NCBI GenBank assembly: GCA_041913045.1
Contig: JAYSGB010000013.1
Location: 1-64,000, forward strand
DNA from: CAMLOF01 sp041913045
Lineage (GTDB): Bacteria > Pseudomonadota > Gammaproteobacteria > Burkholderiales > Burkholderiaceae_C
Direction: 5' to 3'
Length of the DNA stretch: 64,000 nucleotides
The notes below the pieces were generated by a model. That model searched no databases, was not told the DNA's origin, and saw nothing but the letters and a program-made list of their open reading frames with translations. The translations under genes were made by a program, and so were the position numbers. Below, piece after piece: positions 51,231 through 59,274 of the stretch; the first letter of the stretch is position 1, and the number at the start of each line of letters is the position of its first letter.

Positions 51231-52610
51231 TCAATCGTCCTCGCCTGCCTGTAACGCAGGCAACACAGACGAAACATCGGCGCCTGGCAACGCCTCTACC
51301 TTTTTGAGTGCCCTGCCCATGGCACGGCTGCGAACTTCGGCACTTTCCAGCGTATTAAGCACGGTTTGCGTCTGGTTCTTGACCTTGGCCAGCACGTCAC
51401 CAAACTTGCCAAACTCGGTTTTGACGGCGCCCAGCACCTGCCAGACCTCACTGGACCGCTTTTCAAGCGCCAGCGTACGAAAGCCCATCTGCAGCGCATT
51501 GAGCATGGCCAGCAAGGTGGTGGGGCCTGCCAGCGTGACGCGGTGCTCGCGCTGCAAGGCTTCTACCAGGCCGGGACGGCGCAGCACCTCGGCGTAGAGC
51601 CCCTCGGTAGGCAGGAAGAGCAAAGCGAAGTCTGTGGTGTGCGGCGGCTCCAGGTATTTCTCGGCGATGGACTTGGCCTCCAGACGGACACGGGCCTCCA
51701 GCGCCTTGGCTGCAGCATCCGCCGCGATCGGGTCAGCCACGCGTTGGGCTTCGAGCAGGCGCTCGTAGTCTTCGTTGGGGAACTTGGCGTCGATGGGCAA
51801 CCAGACAGGTGTGCCGTCATCACCCTTGCCAGGCAGGCGGATGGCGAAATCGACCACGTTGCGGCTACCTGGGCGGGTGGCCACCTGCGTAGCGTACTGC
51901 TCGGGGGTGAACACCTGTTCCAGCAGCGCGGCCAGCTGTGCCTCGCCGAACATGCCACGCGTTTTCACGTTGGTGAGCAGGTGCTTCAGGTCACCCACAC
52001 CAGCGGCCAGGCTTTGCATTTCGCCCAGCCCCTTGTGCACCTGTTCCAGGCGCTGCGCCACGTGCTGGAAGCTTTCCGCCAGCCGGGTTTCCAGCGTCTT
52101 GTGGAGTTTTTCGTCCACGGTGGCGCGCATTTCGTCCAGCTTGGTGGCGTTGCTCTGCTGCAGCTGGTTGAGCTGTGCTTCCAAAGTGGCGCGCACCTCG
52201 CCCAGCCGACGGGCATTGGCTTCGCTCAAGGCCTGTAATTGCTGGGTGAGCGTGTCGCCCAGCGTGCCGCGCAGCTGAACCAACTGCTGGGCGAAGGCAT
52301 CTATCTGCGCGTTCTGGGTACGGGTGGTTTCAGCACCCTGCTTGAGCAGGGTGTCTTGGAAAGTGGCCAGGGTCTGGGTGACTTCCTGGCGCTGGCCGCG
52401 AGCAGACTCGCTGACCTCACGGCGCAGTTCGCGCTCCAGCCGGTCGATGCGCTCGACCTGTGCTTGCATCAAGGCCAGCGCCTGTTGGCGTTCCTGTGCA
52501 GCCTGAGGATCTTGCTCTGCAGCGCTTTTGACGAGCCATGCCAGCCACGCCAGCACGGCAACCTGAACAACGGCCAGCAGCGCCAGCCACACATTGGGGA
52601 ATTCAGTCAT
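51231..52610 (-). CDS. rmuC: DNA recombination protein RmuC
   Basis: 459 residues. An N-terminal membrane anchor (about 7-25) is followed by a very long coiled coil (about 30-195, Gln/Glu/Arg/Ala-rich) and the RmuC nuclease-like domain (about 200-420; VKTRGMFGEAQLAALLEQVFTPEQ, LPIDAKFPNEDYERL, TDFALLFLPTEGLYAEVL). RmuC limits inversions at short repeats and can restrict foreign DNA. Starts seven bases after the hydroxyacid dehydrogenase stop, so it belongs to the same minus-strand series. Confidence 0.93.
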   Translation of the reverse strand: MTEFPNVWLALLAVVQVAVLAWLAWLVKSAAEQDPQAAQERQQALALMQAQVERIDRLERELRREVSESARGQRQEVTQTLATFQDTLLKQGAETTRTQNAQIDAFAQQLVQLRGTLGDTLTQQLQALSEANARRLGEVRATLEAQLNQLQQSNATKLDEMRATVDEKLHKTLETRLAESFQHVAQRLEQVHKGLGEMQSLAAGVGDLKHLLTNVKTRGMFGEAQLAALLEQVFTPEQYATQVATRPGSRNVVDFAIRLPGKGDDGTPVWLPIDAKFPNEDYERLLEAQRVADPIAADAAAKALEARVRLEAKSIAEKYLEPPHTTDFALLFLPTEGLYAEVLRRPGLVEALQREHRVTLAGPTTLLAMLNALQMGFRTLALEKRSSEVWQVLGAVKTEFGKFGDVLAKVKNQTQTVLNTLESAEVRSRAMGRALKKVEALPGADVSSVLPALQAGEDD

Positions 52611-52617
52611 TCCCCGA

Positions 52618-53613
52618 TTATGTGGCCGCGCGCAACTGCTCCGGAGTGTTCACAGGGGTCAAAGGCTTGCCTTGGGTCAGGAAGGCGATCAGGTTGTCGG
52701 CCGCCAGGTTGGCCATGGCAAGTCGCGTGGCGCGCGTGGCGCTGGCAATGTGGGGCGTGAGCACCACGTTCGGCACGGTGAGCAGGTCTGGGTGGATCTT
52801 GGGCTCACCTTCAAACACGTCCAGCCCAGCGGCGGCGATGCGCTTGTCGCGCAGGGCCTGTGCCAGCGCTGCGTCGTCCACAATGCCGCCACGCGCGATG
52901 TTGACCAGCGTTGCCGTGGGCTTCATGAGCGCCAGTTCAGCCGCGCCGATGGCGTGGTGGTTCTGCGGCGTGTAGGGCAGGACGAGCACGAGGTGGTCGG
53001 CCTGGCGCAGCAGCTCTTCCTTGCTGACGTAGGTAGCCTTGCACTCTGCCTCGGTGGCTGCGTCCAGCCGTGAGCGGTTGTGGTAAATCACCCGCATGCC
53101 AAAGCCGAGTGCGCCGCGCCGGGCAATGCCCTGGCCGATGCGCCCCATGCCCAGAATGCCCAGGGTGCTGCCATGCACGTCCTGGCCCGCGAACATGTCG
53201 TAGGCCCAGCGGTTCCACTGGCCTGCGCGCAGGAAATGTTCGCTTTCGGCCATGCGCCGCGCCGCCGCCAGCAAGAGAGCAAAACCGAAGTCGGCCGTGG
53301 TTTCGGTCAGCACATCTGGCGTGTTGGTCCCCACCACGCCCGCAGCAGTCATGGCGGGCACATCAAAATTGTTGTACCCCACGGCCATGTTGGCCACGAC
53401 GCGCAATTGCGGGCACGCCTGCAACAGCGCTGCGTCGATGCGCTGGCTACCGGTGGTGAGCGCCCCCACGTGCCCTTGCAGGCGTTGGCGCAACTCCTCC
53501 GGCGACCATTCGTCGTCGTTCTCGTTGTAGCTGATGTCGAAGTGGCTGCGCAGGCGCTCCAGAACTTCGGGGAAGATGGCTCGTGCCACCAAGACGCGGG
53601 GGCGATTGCTCAT
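52618..53613 (-). CDS. D-2-hydroxyacid dehydrogenase (glyoxylate/hydroxypyruvate reductase-like)
   Basis: 331 residues. NAD(P)-dependent reduction of a 2-keto acid. The nucleotide-binding GMGRIGQGIARRG lies around 155-167; the catalytic set is Arg in NIARGGIVDD, Glu in DVFEGEPKI and His in VLTPHIASAT. The N-terminal SYNENDDEWSPEEL and the sequence around the hinge resemble glyoxylate/hydroxypyruvate or 2-ketogluconate reductases (GhrB type). Three bases downstream of the FKBP gene and seven upstream of rmuC. Confidence 0.9.
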   Translation of the reverse strand: MSNRPRVLVARAIFPEVLERLRSHFDISYNENDDEWSPEELRQRLQGHVGALTTGSQRIDAALLQACPQLRVVANMAVGYNNFDVPAMTAAGVVGTNTPDVLTETTADFGFALLLAAARRMAESEHFLRAGQWNRWAYDMFAGQDVHGSTLGILGMGRIGQGIARRGALGFGMRVIYHNRSRLDAATEAECKATYVSKEELLRQADHLVLVLPYTPQNHHAIGAAELALMKPTATLVNIARGGIVDDAALAQALRDKRIAAAGLDVFEGEPKIHPDLLTVPNVVLTPHIASATRATRLAMANLAADNLIAFLTQGKPLTPVNTPEQLRAAT

Positions 53614-53616
53614 GGC

Positions 53617-53964
53617 TCAGACCGCCAGCAGTTCAACTTCGAAGAGCAAGGTGGCGTTGGGCGGAATCACGCCACCCGCGCCACGCGCACCGTAGCCAAG
53701 CTCAGGCGGGATGACCAGGCGGCGCGTGCCGCCCACAGCCATGCCCTGCACGCCCTCGTCCCAGCCCTTGATGACATGCCCCGCGCCAAGCGGAAACACG
53801 AAAGGCTGGCCACGGTCTTTGCTGGAGTCGAATTTGCCGCCCTGCTCGCCGTTGTTGTAGAGCCAGCCGGTGTAGTGCACGCTGACGCGTTGGCCTGCGC
53901 GGGCAACGTCGCCGCTGCCCACCACGGTGTCTTCAAATTGCAGGCCGCTGGGAGTGGTGTTCAT
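53617..53964 (-). CDS. FKBP-type peptidyl-prolyl cis-trans isomerase
   Basis: 115 residues from ATG 53964 with AAAGGA upstream; the frame open to 54180 overlaps the nitroreductase and is not used. Single FK506-binding domain with the pocket residues Tyr31, Phe45-Asp46, Val64-Ile65, Trp68, Tyr91 and Phe108 all present. No signal peptide, so cytoplasmic. 25 bases downstream of the nitroreductase and three before the hydroxyacid dehydrogenase. Confidence 0.94.
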   Translation of the reverse strand: MNTTPSGLQFEDTVVGSGDVARAGQRVSVHYTGWLYNNGEQGGKFDSSKDRGQPFVFPLGAGHVIKGWDEGVQGMAVGGTRRLVIPPELGYGARGAGGVIPPNATLLFEVELLAV

Positions 53965-53989
53965 GAGAATTCCTTTCGGTGGTTTGTTT

Positions 53990-54724
53990 TTATTCGAGCC
54001 AGGTGGTGAAGTCTTGCACCGGCTCGCGCGGGGTGACGAAGGTGTTGACCTTGTCTGATGGGTCGGCGTAGCCCAGGGCCATGCCACAGACCAGCATTTC
54101 ATTGTCGCCCGCGCCCACATGGGGCAGGATGATGCTGGCGAAATTGTTCCAGGCGGCCTGGGGGCATGTGTCCAGCCCATGTGCGCGTGCAGCCACCATC
54201 AGGTTCTGCATGAACATGCCCGTGTCCACGAGCGCACCGCCGCCCATGATTTTGTCCACGGTGAACATCAGCCCCACGGGCGCGTCGAAGAACTTGAAGT
54301 TGCGCTGGTGCTGCGCGTGCATCTTGTCCTTGTCGCCCTTGGTAATACCGAGCAGACCGTACAGACCCCAGCCGTTTTCGCGGCGGCGGTCGATGTAGGG
54401 GCTCACCCACTGGCGCGGGTAGTAGTCGTAGGCTTCCTGGTACTGCTCGGCCAGCGCGGGGTTGGCGCGAATGGCGTCATGCGCGGCACAGACCTTTTGC
54501 ACCAAGGCGTCGCGCGAGGCGCCTTGGAGCACATAGACCTTCCAGGGCTGGGTGTTCGTACCAGAGGGCGCACGGCTGGCCACGCGCAGCAAGTGTTCAA
54601 TCGTGTCGCGCGGCACCGGCTTGGGCAGGAAGGCCCGTACCGACAGACGCCCCTCAATGGCGGCATCCACACTGGCAGGATCGGCCACTGGCGGACGGCT
54701 CAGGGCGGGCGGGTTCTGGCTCAT
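53990..54724 (-). CDS. Nitroreductase-family FMN oxidoreductase
   Basis: 244 residues from ATG 54724, favoured over ATG 54736 because GGAG lies six bases upstream. SVRAFLPKPVPRDTIEHLL and SRAPSGTNTQPWKVYVL bind FMN, and GAGDNEMLVCGMALGYAD closes the fold. Reduces nitro compounds or quinones with NAD(P)H; the natural substrate is unknown. A perfect 20-bp palindrome of LiuR type lies 20 bases upstream, suggesting induction with branched-chain amino-acid or fatty-acid breakdown. Confidence 0.92.
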   Translation of the reverse strand: MSQNPPALSRPPVADPASVDAAIEGRLSVRAFLPKPVPRDTIEHLLRVASRAPSGTNTQPWKVYVLQGASRDALVQKVCAAHDAIRANPALAEQYQEAYDYYPRQWVSPYIDRRRENGWGLYGLLGITKGDKDKMHAQHQRNFKFFDAPVGLMFTVDKIMGGGALVDTGMFMQNLMVAARAHGLDTCPQAAWNNFASIILPHVGAGDNEMLVCGMALGYADPSDKVNTFVTPREPVQDFTTWLE

Positions 54725-54743
54725 TTCTGTCTCCATGCTGATG

Positions 54744-54763
54744 TGACGTTTACGTAAACGTCA
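54744..54763. promoter_or_regulatory. LiuR-like palindromic operator before the nitroreductase
   Basis: TGACGTTTACGTAAACGTCA is a perfect 20-bp palindrome. It resembles operators of the MerR-family regulator LiuR, which controls branched-chain amino-acid degradation in proteobacteria, and shares TTGACGTTTACGTAAACGT-type sequence with the site at 59227. Confidence 0.6.
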
Positions 54764-54801
54764 ATTATGTAGTTATTGCTGATGCGCTGCAGAGTCAATG
54801 G

Positions 54802-55239
54802 TCATTGCAAGGCCTCTAGCGCGCTTCTCAGCGGATCTGGCAAAGGTACGGGACGCCGCGTCTGCCGGTCCACATACACGTGGACGAAATGACCGCTGGC
54901 CGCCGTCTGCTCACCTCCACTGCCAAACAGCCCAACTTCGTAGCGCACGCTGGAACGCCCCATGTGCGCTACCCGCAAGCCAGCATGGACTGTGTCGGGG
55001 AAAGCCAACGGTGCAAAGTAATTGCACTGCGTTTCAATCACCAGTCCGATCACTTGGCCAGCATGGATGTCCAAAGCGCCCTGCTCGATCAGGTAGCCGT
55101 TGACCGCCGTATCAAACCAGCTGTAATAGACCACGTTGTTCACGTGGCCGTATATGTCGTTGTCCATCCAACGCGTTCCGATGACACGAAACACACGGTA
55201 GGCACTGCGCGGCTGTGGTTGAGGGCGGTCGCTGCTCAT
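54802..55239 (-). CDS. 4HBT-fold acyl-CoA thioesterase
   Basis: 145 residues from ATG 55239, fixed by its ATGA overlap with the upstream HDAC-like gene. Hotdog-fold thioesterase; WMDNDIYGHVNNVVYYSWFD holds the catalytic Asp28 and the GHVNN motif of the YbgC/FadM subgroup. Hydrolyses an acyl-CoA of unknown chain. Coupled translation with the amidohydrolase suggests related acyl metabolism. Confidence 0.92.
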   Translation of the reverse strand: MSSDRPQPQPRSAYRVFRVIGTRWMDNDIYGHVNNVVYYSWFDTAVNGYLIEQGALDIHAGQVIGLVIETQCNYFAPLAFPDTVHAGLRVAHMGRSSVRYEVGLFGSGGEQTAASGHFVHVYVDRQTRRPVPLPDPLRSALEALQ

Positions 55240-56207
55240 GCCGCCCGATTGTGCCAGCCCCCTGCTGCGCGCCATGCCTGCCAGCGCTGCCAATGTGACA
55301 CTGCCACACGGAAGGTGTTGACCTGCACGCGCACGGTGGTGGAGATATCGTGTCCATAGCCACCGGCCATGGACATGGCTACGGGTATGCGGCGCTGCCA
55401 GGCCCAGTCGAACACGCGCCGGTCGCGGGCCTCCATGCCATCGTCGGTCAGCTTGAGTCGGCCGAGCCTGTCACCCTCATGGGGGTCAGCGCCCGCGAGG
55501 TAGATGATCAACCCGGGATCAAAACGACGCTCCAACTCGCCCAGCCCGTGTTCCAGCGCCTCCAGATACTGGTCATCGCTACAGCCATCGGGCAGTTCGA
55601 TATCGCAATCGCTGGGCTCCTTGCGGAACGGGAAATTGCGGGCGCCGTGCAAGGAAAGCGTGAAAACCGTGTCGTCGTCCTTGAAGATGCTGGCCGTTCC
55701 GTTGCCTTGGTGAACATCCAGGTCAATGACCGCCACATGCAACGGACGCAGCCTGTTAGTGTGCCCCTGGCGCGCCCACTCCGCCTGCATGAGCCTGGCC
55801 GCCACGGCAGTGTCGTTGAACACGCAAAAACCGCTGCCTTTATTGGCGTAGGAATGATGCGTGCCACCTGCAAGGTTGGCGGCGACACCCTCGCCAGCCA
55901 GCGCAACCCGGCAGGCTTGCACTGTGGCCCCAACGGAACGGCGTGCCCGCTCTGCCATGGCTGGCGTCCAGGGAAATCCAATCTCCCGTTGCTCGGCGGG
56001 TGTCAGGCCACCATTGGCAACGGCCTCAATGTATCGAGGGGTGTGCACGAGCGCCAACTCCCCGTCGGTGGCGGCCTGTGCCTGTCCCATGCGAATCTGC
56101 GGCAAGGAGTCGGCCAGCCGCTCCCGCAGCAGCGAATACTTGGCCATGGGGAAACGGTGCCCCTGCGGCAAGGGAAGAACAAAATGGTCGGCGTAGAAAC
56201 TTTGCAC
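55236..56207 (-). CDS. Histone-deacetylase-family amidohydrolase
   Basis: 323 residues from GTG 56207 (QSFYADHFVLPLPQGHRFPM). Zinc amidohydrolase of the HDAC/acetylpolyamine/AcuC superfamily. The catalytic His pair 117-118 lies in GGTHHSYANKGSGFCVFND; zinc ligands are Asp164 and His166 (IDLDVHQGNG) and Asp241 (AGADPHEGD); Tyr284 (GGYGHD) completes the site. Bacterial members deacetylate polyamines, acetylated enzymes such as acetyl-CoA synthetase, or small amides. The frame is open to 56549, but that part runs through the divergent phasin promoter. Overlaps the thioesterase start. Confidence 0.9.
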   Translation of the reverse strand: MQSFYADHFVLPLPQGHRFPMAKYSLLRERLADSLPQIRMGQAQAATDGELALVHTPRYIEAVANGGLTPAEQREIGFPWTPAMAERARRSVGATVQACRVALAGEGVAANLAGGTHHSYANKGSGFCVFNDTAVAARLMQAEWARQGHTNRLRPLHVAVIDLDVHQGNGTASIFKDDDTVFTLSLHGARNFPFRKEPSDCDIELPDGCSDDQYLEALEHGLGELERRFDPGLIIYLAGADPHEGDRLGRLKLTDDGMEARDRRVFDWAWQRRIPVAMSMAGGYGHDISTTVRVQVNTFRVAVSHWQRWQAWRAAGGWHNRAA

Positions 56208-56263
56208 ACGAACATTCTGCACGGGGTGAACAGAACATTTTTGCTGCGACGCAACAAAGCCCC

Positions 56264-56291
56264 TTGCAATTCGGTGAACGATGCCTATAAT
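56264..56291 (+). promoter_or_regulatory. Sigma70-type promoter of the phasin gene
   Basis: TTGCAA (56264-56269), a 16-base spacer, then TATAAT (56286-56291). This would give a leader of about 85 bases before the phasin ATG. Confidence 0.65.
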
Positions 56292-56383
56292 TGAAGCCAT
56301 GTTGCAGCGCAGCAAATGAGCAAGAACATAGACTTGCATCGACATGCGGCCCTCAACATCCCTTCGACCCTTGCATTTGGAGT

Positions 56384-56932
56384 ATGACGATGCTGACCGC
56401 TGAGCAACTGCTTGCCGCCCAGAAAGCCAACATGGAAACCCTGTTCGGTCTGACCCAGAAGGCCTTCGAAGGTGTTGAGCGTCTGGTGGACCTGAACGTG
56501 CAGGCCACCAAGGCCGCACTGACCGAATCCGCCACCAATGCACAGGCATTGATGAGCGTCAAGGACGCACAGGAACTGATTGCCCTGCAGGCATCTTTGA
56601 TGCAGCCCCTGGCTGAGAAAACTGCCGCCTACAGCCGCCAGCTGTACGAGATTGCCTCTGGCACGGGCGCTGAATTTGCCAAAGCTGCTGAAGGCCAGGC
56701 CAGCGATGCCCAGCAAAAATTCATGGCCGTTGTAGATAACGTTGCCAAGAACGCCCCCGCTGGCTCCGAAACTGCCGTGGCCGTGATGAAGAATGCCGTG
56801 GCCGCTGCCACTACCGCCATGGAATCGGTGCAGAAGGCCGTCAAGCAGGCCAATGAAATCGCCGAAAGCAATTTCCACGCGGTGGCCGCCAGCGCCACCC
56901 AGGCTGCAAAGCCCGCAGCCAAGAAGCGCTGA
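56384..56932 (+). CDS. phaP: Phasin (polyhydroxyalkanoate granule-associated protein)
   Basis: 182 residues from ATG 56384, with GGAG five bases upstream. Highly helical and Ala-rich without signal peptide: MTMLTAEQLLAAQKANMETL, then FGLTQKAFEGVERLVDLNVQ, is the phasin-2 type sequence of betaproteobacteria; a Lys-rich tail (KPAAKKR) ends it. Phasins coat PHB granules, set their size and number, and link them to the nucleoid or synthase. A strong consensus-like promoter and terminator make it a single, probably highly expressed gene. Confidence 0.94.
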   Translation: MTMLTAEQLLAAQKANMETLFGLTQKAFEGVERLVDLNVQATKAALTESATNAQALMSVKDAQELIALQASLMQPLAEKTAAYSRQLYEIASGTGAEFAKAAEGQASDAQQKFMAVVDNVAKNAPAGSETAVAVMKNAVAAATTAMESVQKAVKQANEIAESNFHAVAASATQAAKPAAKKR

Positions 56933-56991
56933 GAGTTTCTTTTTCGGTTGTCTCCTCGGGTCTCTTCGAAGTCGGATTCAGGGACCCTTTC

Positions 56992-57022
56992 AAGGCCTCC
57001 CCTCTGGGTGAGGCCTTTTTTT
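56992..57022 (+). terminator. Terminator after phaP
   Basis: AAGGCCTC (56992-56999) pairs with GAGGCCTT (57010-57017), followed by T-run to 57022. Confidence 0.9.
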
Positions 57023-57038
57023 AATGCCCTCCGGTTGT

Positions 57039-58001
57039 TCAAAGGCTGCGCGCGGCCAGTTCCGGGCGGCGCAAGGCCTGCAATTGCTCACGCAATCTGG
57101 GCAACATGGCATGCATGGCTTCCCGCCCTGCCACCATGGAGCGCTGACGTGAGGCGAAGTCGGCGCTACCAACCCCTTGCAGCGAGGGGCGCACCACCAC
57201 GTCAGCACCGGACAGCACGTACTTGTTGATACTCTGACCCATGATGGCGAAGGTCTGCAAAACGACGCGGAATGCATCGGTTGTGGCCTGCCCGTCTGGC
57301 GCGCTGGAAATATCCACCGCGATCACCAGCTCAGCGCCCATCTGGCGGGCCTGTTCCACGGGCACAGGGGCCACCAGACCGCCGTCGACATAATCCTTGC
57401 CAGAAATCTGCACAGGGGTGAAAACGCCGGGTACAGCGCTGGATGCCCTGACTGCTGCACCAGTGTCGCCACGTTGGAACAACACCCCTTTTCCAGTTCC
57501 CAGCTCCGTGGCCACTATGCCCAGAGGCATGGACATTTCGTGTAGCTGTTTGCCTTGCACTTGCCGGTTGACGTAGCGCGCCAGCGCCTCTCCCCGCAAC
57601 AAGCCCCGGTTGAACAGCGGAAGCGTCCAGTCTGCAATGGCGGCCTCTTCCATTTGCAGTGCTGCCTGCTCTAGCTCGGCGGCACTCTTGCCACTTGCGT
57701 ACAGCGCCGCCACGAGGCTGCCTGCAGACGTACCCACCACCAGGTCAGGCTTGATACCGTTTTGTTCGAGTACCTGAATGACGCCAACATGCGCGAAGCC
57801 ACGAGCGGCGCCGCCTCCCAGAGCCAAACCCACACGCGGAGCGCGCAGCTTGGGTGGCACTGGAACAGGTTCAGCCGTGGCGGGCTTGCCGACATTTGAT
57901 GGGCCTAGCGTTCCGCAACCCGTCAAGGCTGCGGCGCCAAGCATTGCAACGGCCAAAAGGCCGCGCCGCGTTACGAACGGGTGGTGAAATTTCTCGGACA
58001 T
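57039..58001 (-). CDS. Patatin-like phospholipase lipoprotein (RssA type)
   Basis: 320 residues from ATG 58001; the TTG at 58013 in the same frame is less likely. N-terminal TRRGLLAVAMLGAAALTGC is a lipoprotein signal with lipidated Cys29 and a twin-arginine. The patatin domain (about 55-250) has the oxyanion loop GGGAARGFAHVG, nucleophile Ser92 in GTSAGS and Asp206 in DGG, so the Ser-Asp dyad is complete. A serine lipid hydrolase, probably acting on phospholipids or lysophospholipids at the periplasmic face of a membrane. Divergent from an Fe(III) binding-protein gene. Confidence 0.92.
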   Translation of the reverse strand: MSEKFHHPFVTRRGLLAVAMLGAAALTGCGTLGPSNVGKPATAEPVPVPPKLRAPRVGLALGGGAARGFAHVGVIQVLEQNGIKPDLVVGTSAGSLVAALYASGKSAAELEQAALQMEEAAIADWTLPLFNRGLLRGEALARYVNRQVQGKQLHEMSMPLGIVATELGTGKGVLFQRGDTGAAVRASSAVPGVFTPVQISGKDYVDGGLVAPVPVEQARQMGAELVIAVDISSAPDGQATTDAFRVVLQTFAIMGQSINKYVLSGADVVVRPSLQGVGSADFASRQRSMVAGREAMHAMLPRLREQLQALRRPELAARSL

Positions 58002-58013
58002 ACTACTCTTCAA

Positions 58014-58028
58014 TAAGAATGATTTTCG
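58014..58028. promoter_or_regulatory. Fur-like box before the Fe(III) binding-protein gene
   Basis: TAAGAATGATTTTCG matches 10 of 14 informative positions of the 7-1-7 Fur consensus. It lies in the gap between the patatin gene (minus) and the binding protein (plus), so it may also touch the patatin promoter. Confidence 0.6.
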
Positions 58029-58099
58029 TTTGTGTTACTATAACCTTGACGGTCATCAAGTTGGCCGCCGAAGCACGAAAGACCCTCATCCATACACCC

Positions 58100-59155
58100 A
58101 TGATGAACTTCAAGACCACCCTGACCCGTATGCTCGCCGTGGCCGCAGCCTGTGGCGCCGCTTTTTCCGTCCAGGCACAGGACAAGGTTCTGAACCTCTA
58201 CTCGGCGCGGCACTACCAGACCGACGAGGTGATGTACGAAACCTTTACCAAGACCACGGGCATCAAGATCAACCGCGTGGACGCAGACGATGCCGGTATT
58301 GTGGCGCGTCTGCGCGCTGAGGGTGCCGCATCTCCGGCAGACGTGATCTTGCTCGTGGACGCTGCGCGCATGGCATCTGCGGACAGCCAAGGTCTGTTCC
58401 GCCCCATCAAATCTGCCAAGCTGGACGCGGCGATTCCCGCAAACCTGCGCGCCACAGCCACGGCTGACGGAGTGACCTGGACCGGCTTCTCCACCCGTGC
58501 CCGCGTGATCGTGTACGACCCGCTGCGCGTGAAAGCCGCTGACGTGGCAACCTACGAGCAACTGGCCGACCCCAAGCTGAAAGGCCTGGTGTGCACCCGT
58601 TCGGGCTCGCACCCCTACAACCTATCGCTGTTTGCCACCGTGGTGGACCGCCTGGGCGACCAGAAAGGCGAAGCCTGGCTCAAGGGCGTGGTGGACAACA
58701 TGGCCCGCGCGCCCAAAGGTGGCGACACCGACCAGATCAAGGCCGTGGCCTCTGGCGAATGCGGTGTGGCCCTGAGCAACACTTACTACATTGCGCGCCT
58801 GGTGAAGTCCGACAAGCCCGAAGACCGCGCCGTGATGGAACGCGTTCGCGTGGTGTTCCCGAACCAGGGCACCTCTGGCACGCACGTCAACATTGCCGGC
58901 GCCGCAGTGGCCAAGCATGCCAAGCACCTGGACAACGCCGTGCAGTTCATGGAATTCCTGGCCAGCCCGTTTGCTCAGGAGTACTTTGCCAACGGCAACA
59001 ACGAATTCCCTGCAGCCAAGGGCGTGAAGGTTGAAAACGCAGCTCTCAAGGCCATTGGCGGAGACAGCTTCAAGGCCGAGAACATCCCCCTGGGCGTGGT
59101 GGCCAAGAACATGACCAAGGTGCAGCAGATGCTGGACCGCGTCGGCTTCAAGTGA
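58100..59155 (+). CDS. Fe(III) ABC transporter substrate-binding protein (FbpA/FutA family)
   Basis: 351 residues from ATG 58100. Cleavable signal peptide ending around VQAQ (26), then a type-II periplasmic binding fold: KVLNLYSARHYQTDEVMYETF at the start, SNTYYIARLV with the adjacent tyrosines that bind iron, and GTHVNIAGAAVAKHAKH near the end, all typical of ferric-iron binders. It carries free or citrate-bound Fe(III) to an inner-membrane ABC permease, which is not in this window. The Fur-like box upstream agrees with iron-repressed expression. Stands alone, followed by a terminator. Confidence 0.93.
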   Translation: MMNFKTTLTRMLAVAAACGAAFSVQAQDKVLNLYSARHYQTDEVMYETFTKTTGIKINRVDADDAGIVARLRAEGAASPADVILLVDAARMASADSQGLFRPIKSAKLDAAIPANLRATATADGVTWTGFSTRARVIVYDPLRVKAADVATYEQLADPKLKGLVCTRSGSHPYNLSLFATVVDRLGDQKGEAWLKGVVDNMARAPKGGDTDQIKAVASGECGVALSNTYYIARLVKSDKPEDRAVMERVRVVFPNQGTSGTHVNIAGAAVAKHAKHLDNAVQFMEFLASPFAQEYFANGNNEFPAAKGVKVENAALKAIGGDSFKAENIPLGVVAKNMTKVQQMLDRVGFK

Positions 59156-59190
59156 CCCCGACTGCCGGAACCCCCACCGGCATACTTGAT

Positions 59191-59217
59191 AGCCCGTTCC
59201 CTGAGCGGGCTTTTTTT
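59191..59217 (+). terminator. Terminator after the Fe(III) binding-protein gene
   Basis: AGCCCG (59191-59196) pairs with CGGGCT (59206-59211), with partial extra pairing inside the loop, followed by seven T. Confidence 0.88.
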
Positions 59218-59226
59218 GCGCCATAA

Positions 59227-59255
59227 TTGACGTTTACGTAAACGTAAACGTAAAC
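59227..59255. promoter_or_regulatory. LiuR-like operator array before the SDR dehydrogenase
   Basis: TTGACGTTTACGTAAACGT followed by two further tandem ACGTAA units. The core ACGTTTACGTAAACGT (59230-59245) is a perfect palindrome shared with the site at 54744. It ends 20 bases before the SDR start. Confidence 0.65.
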
Positions 59256-59274
59256 AACTCACAGGAGTGGACAG

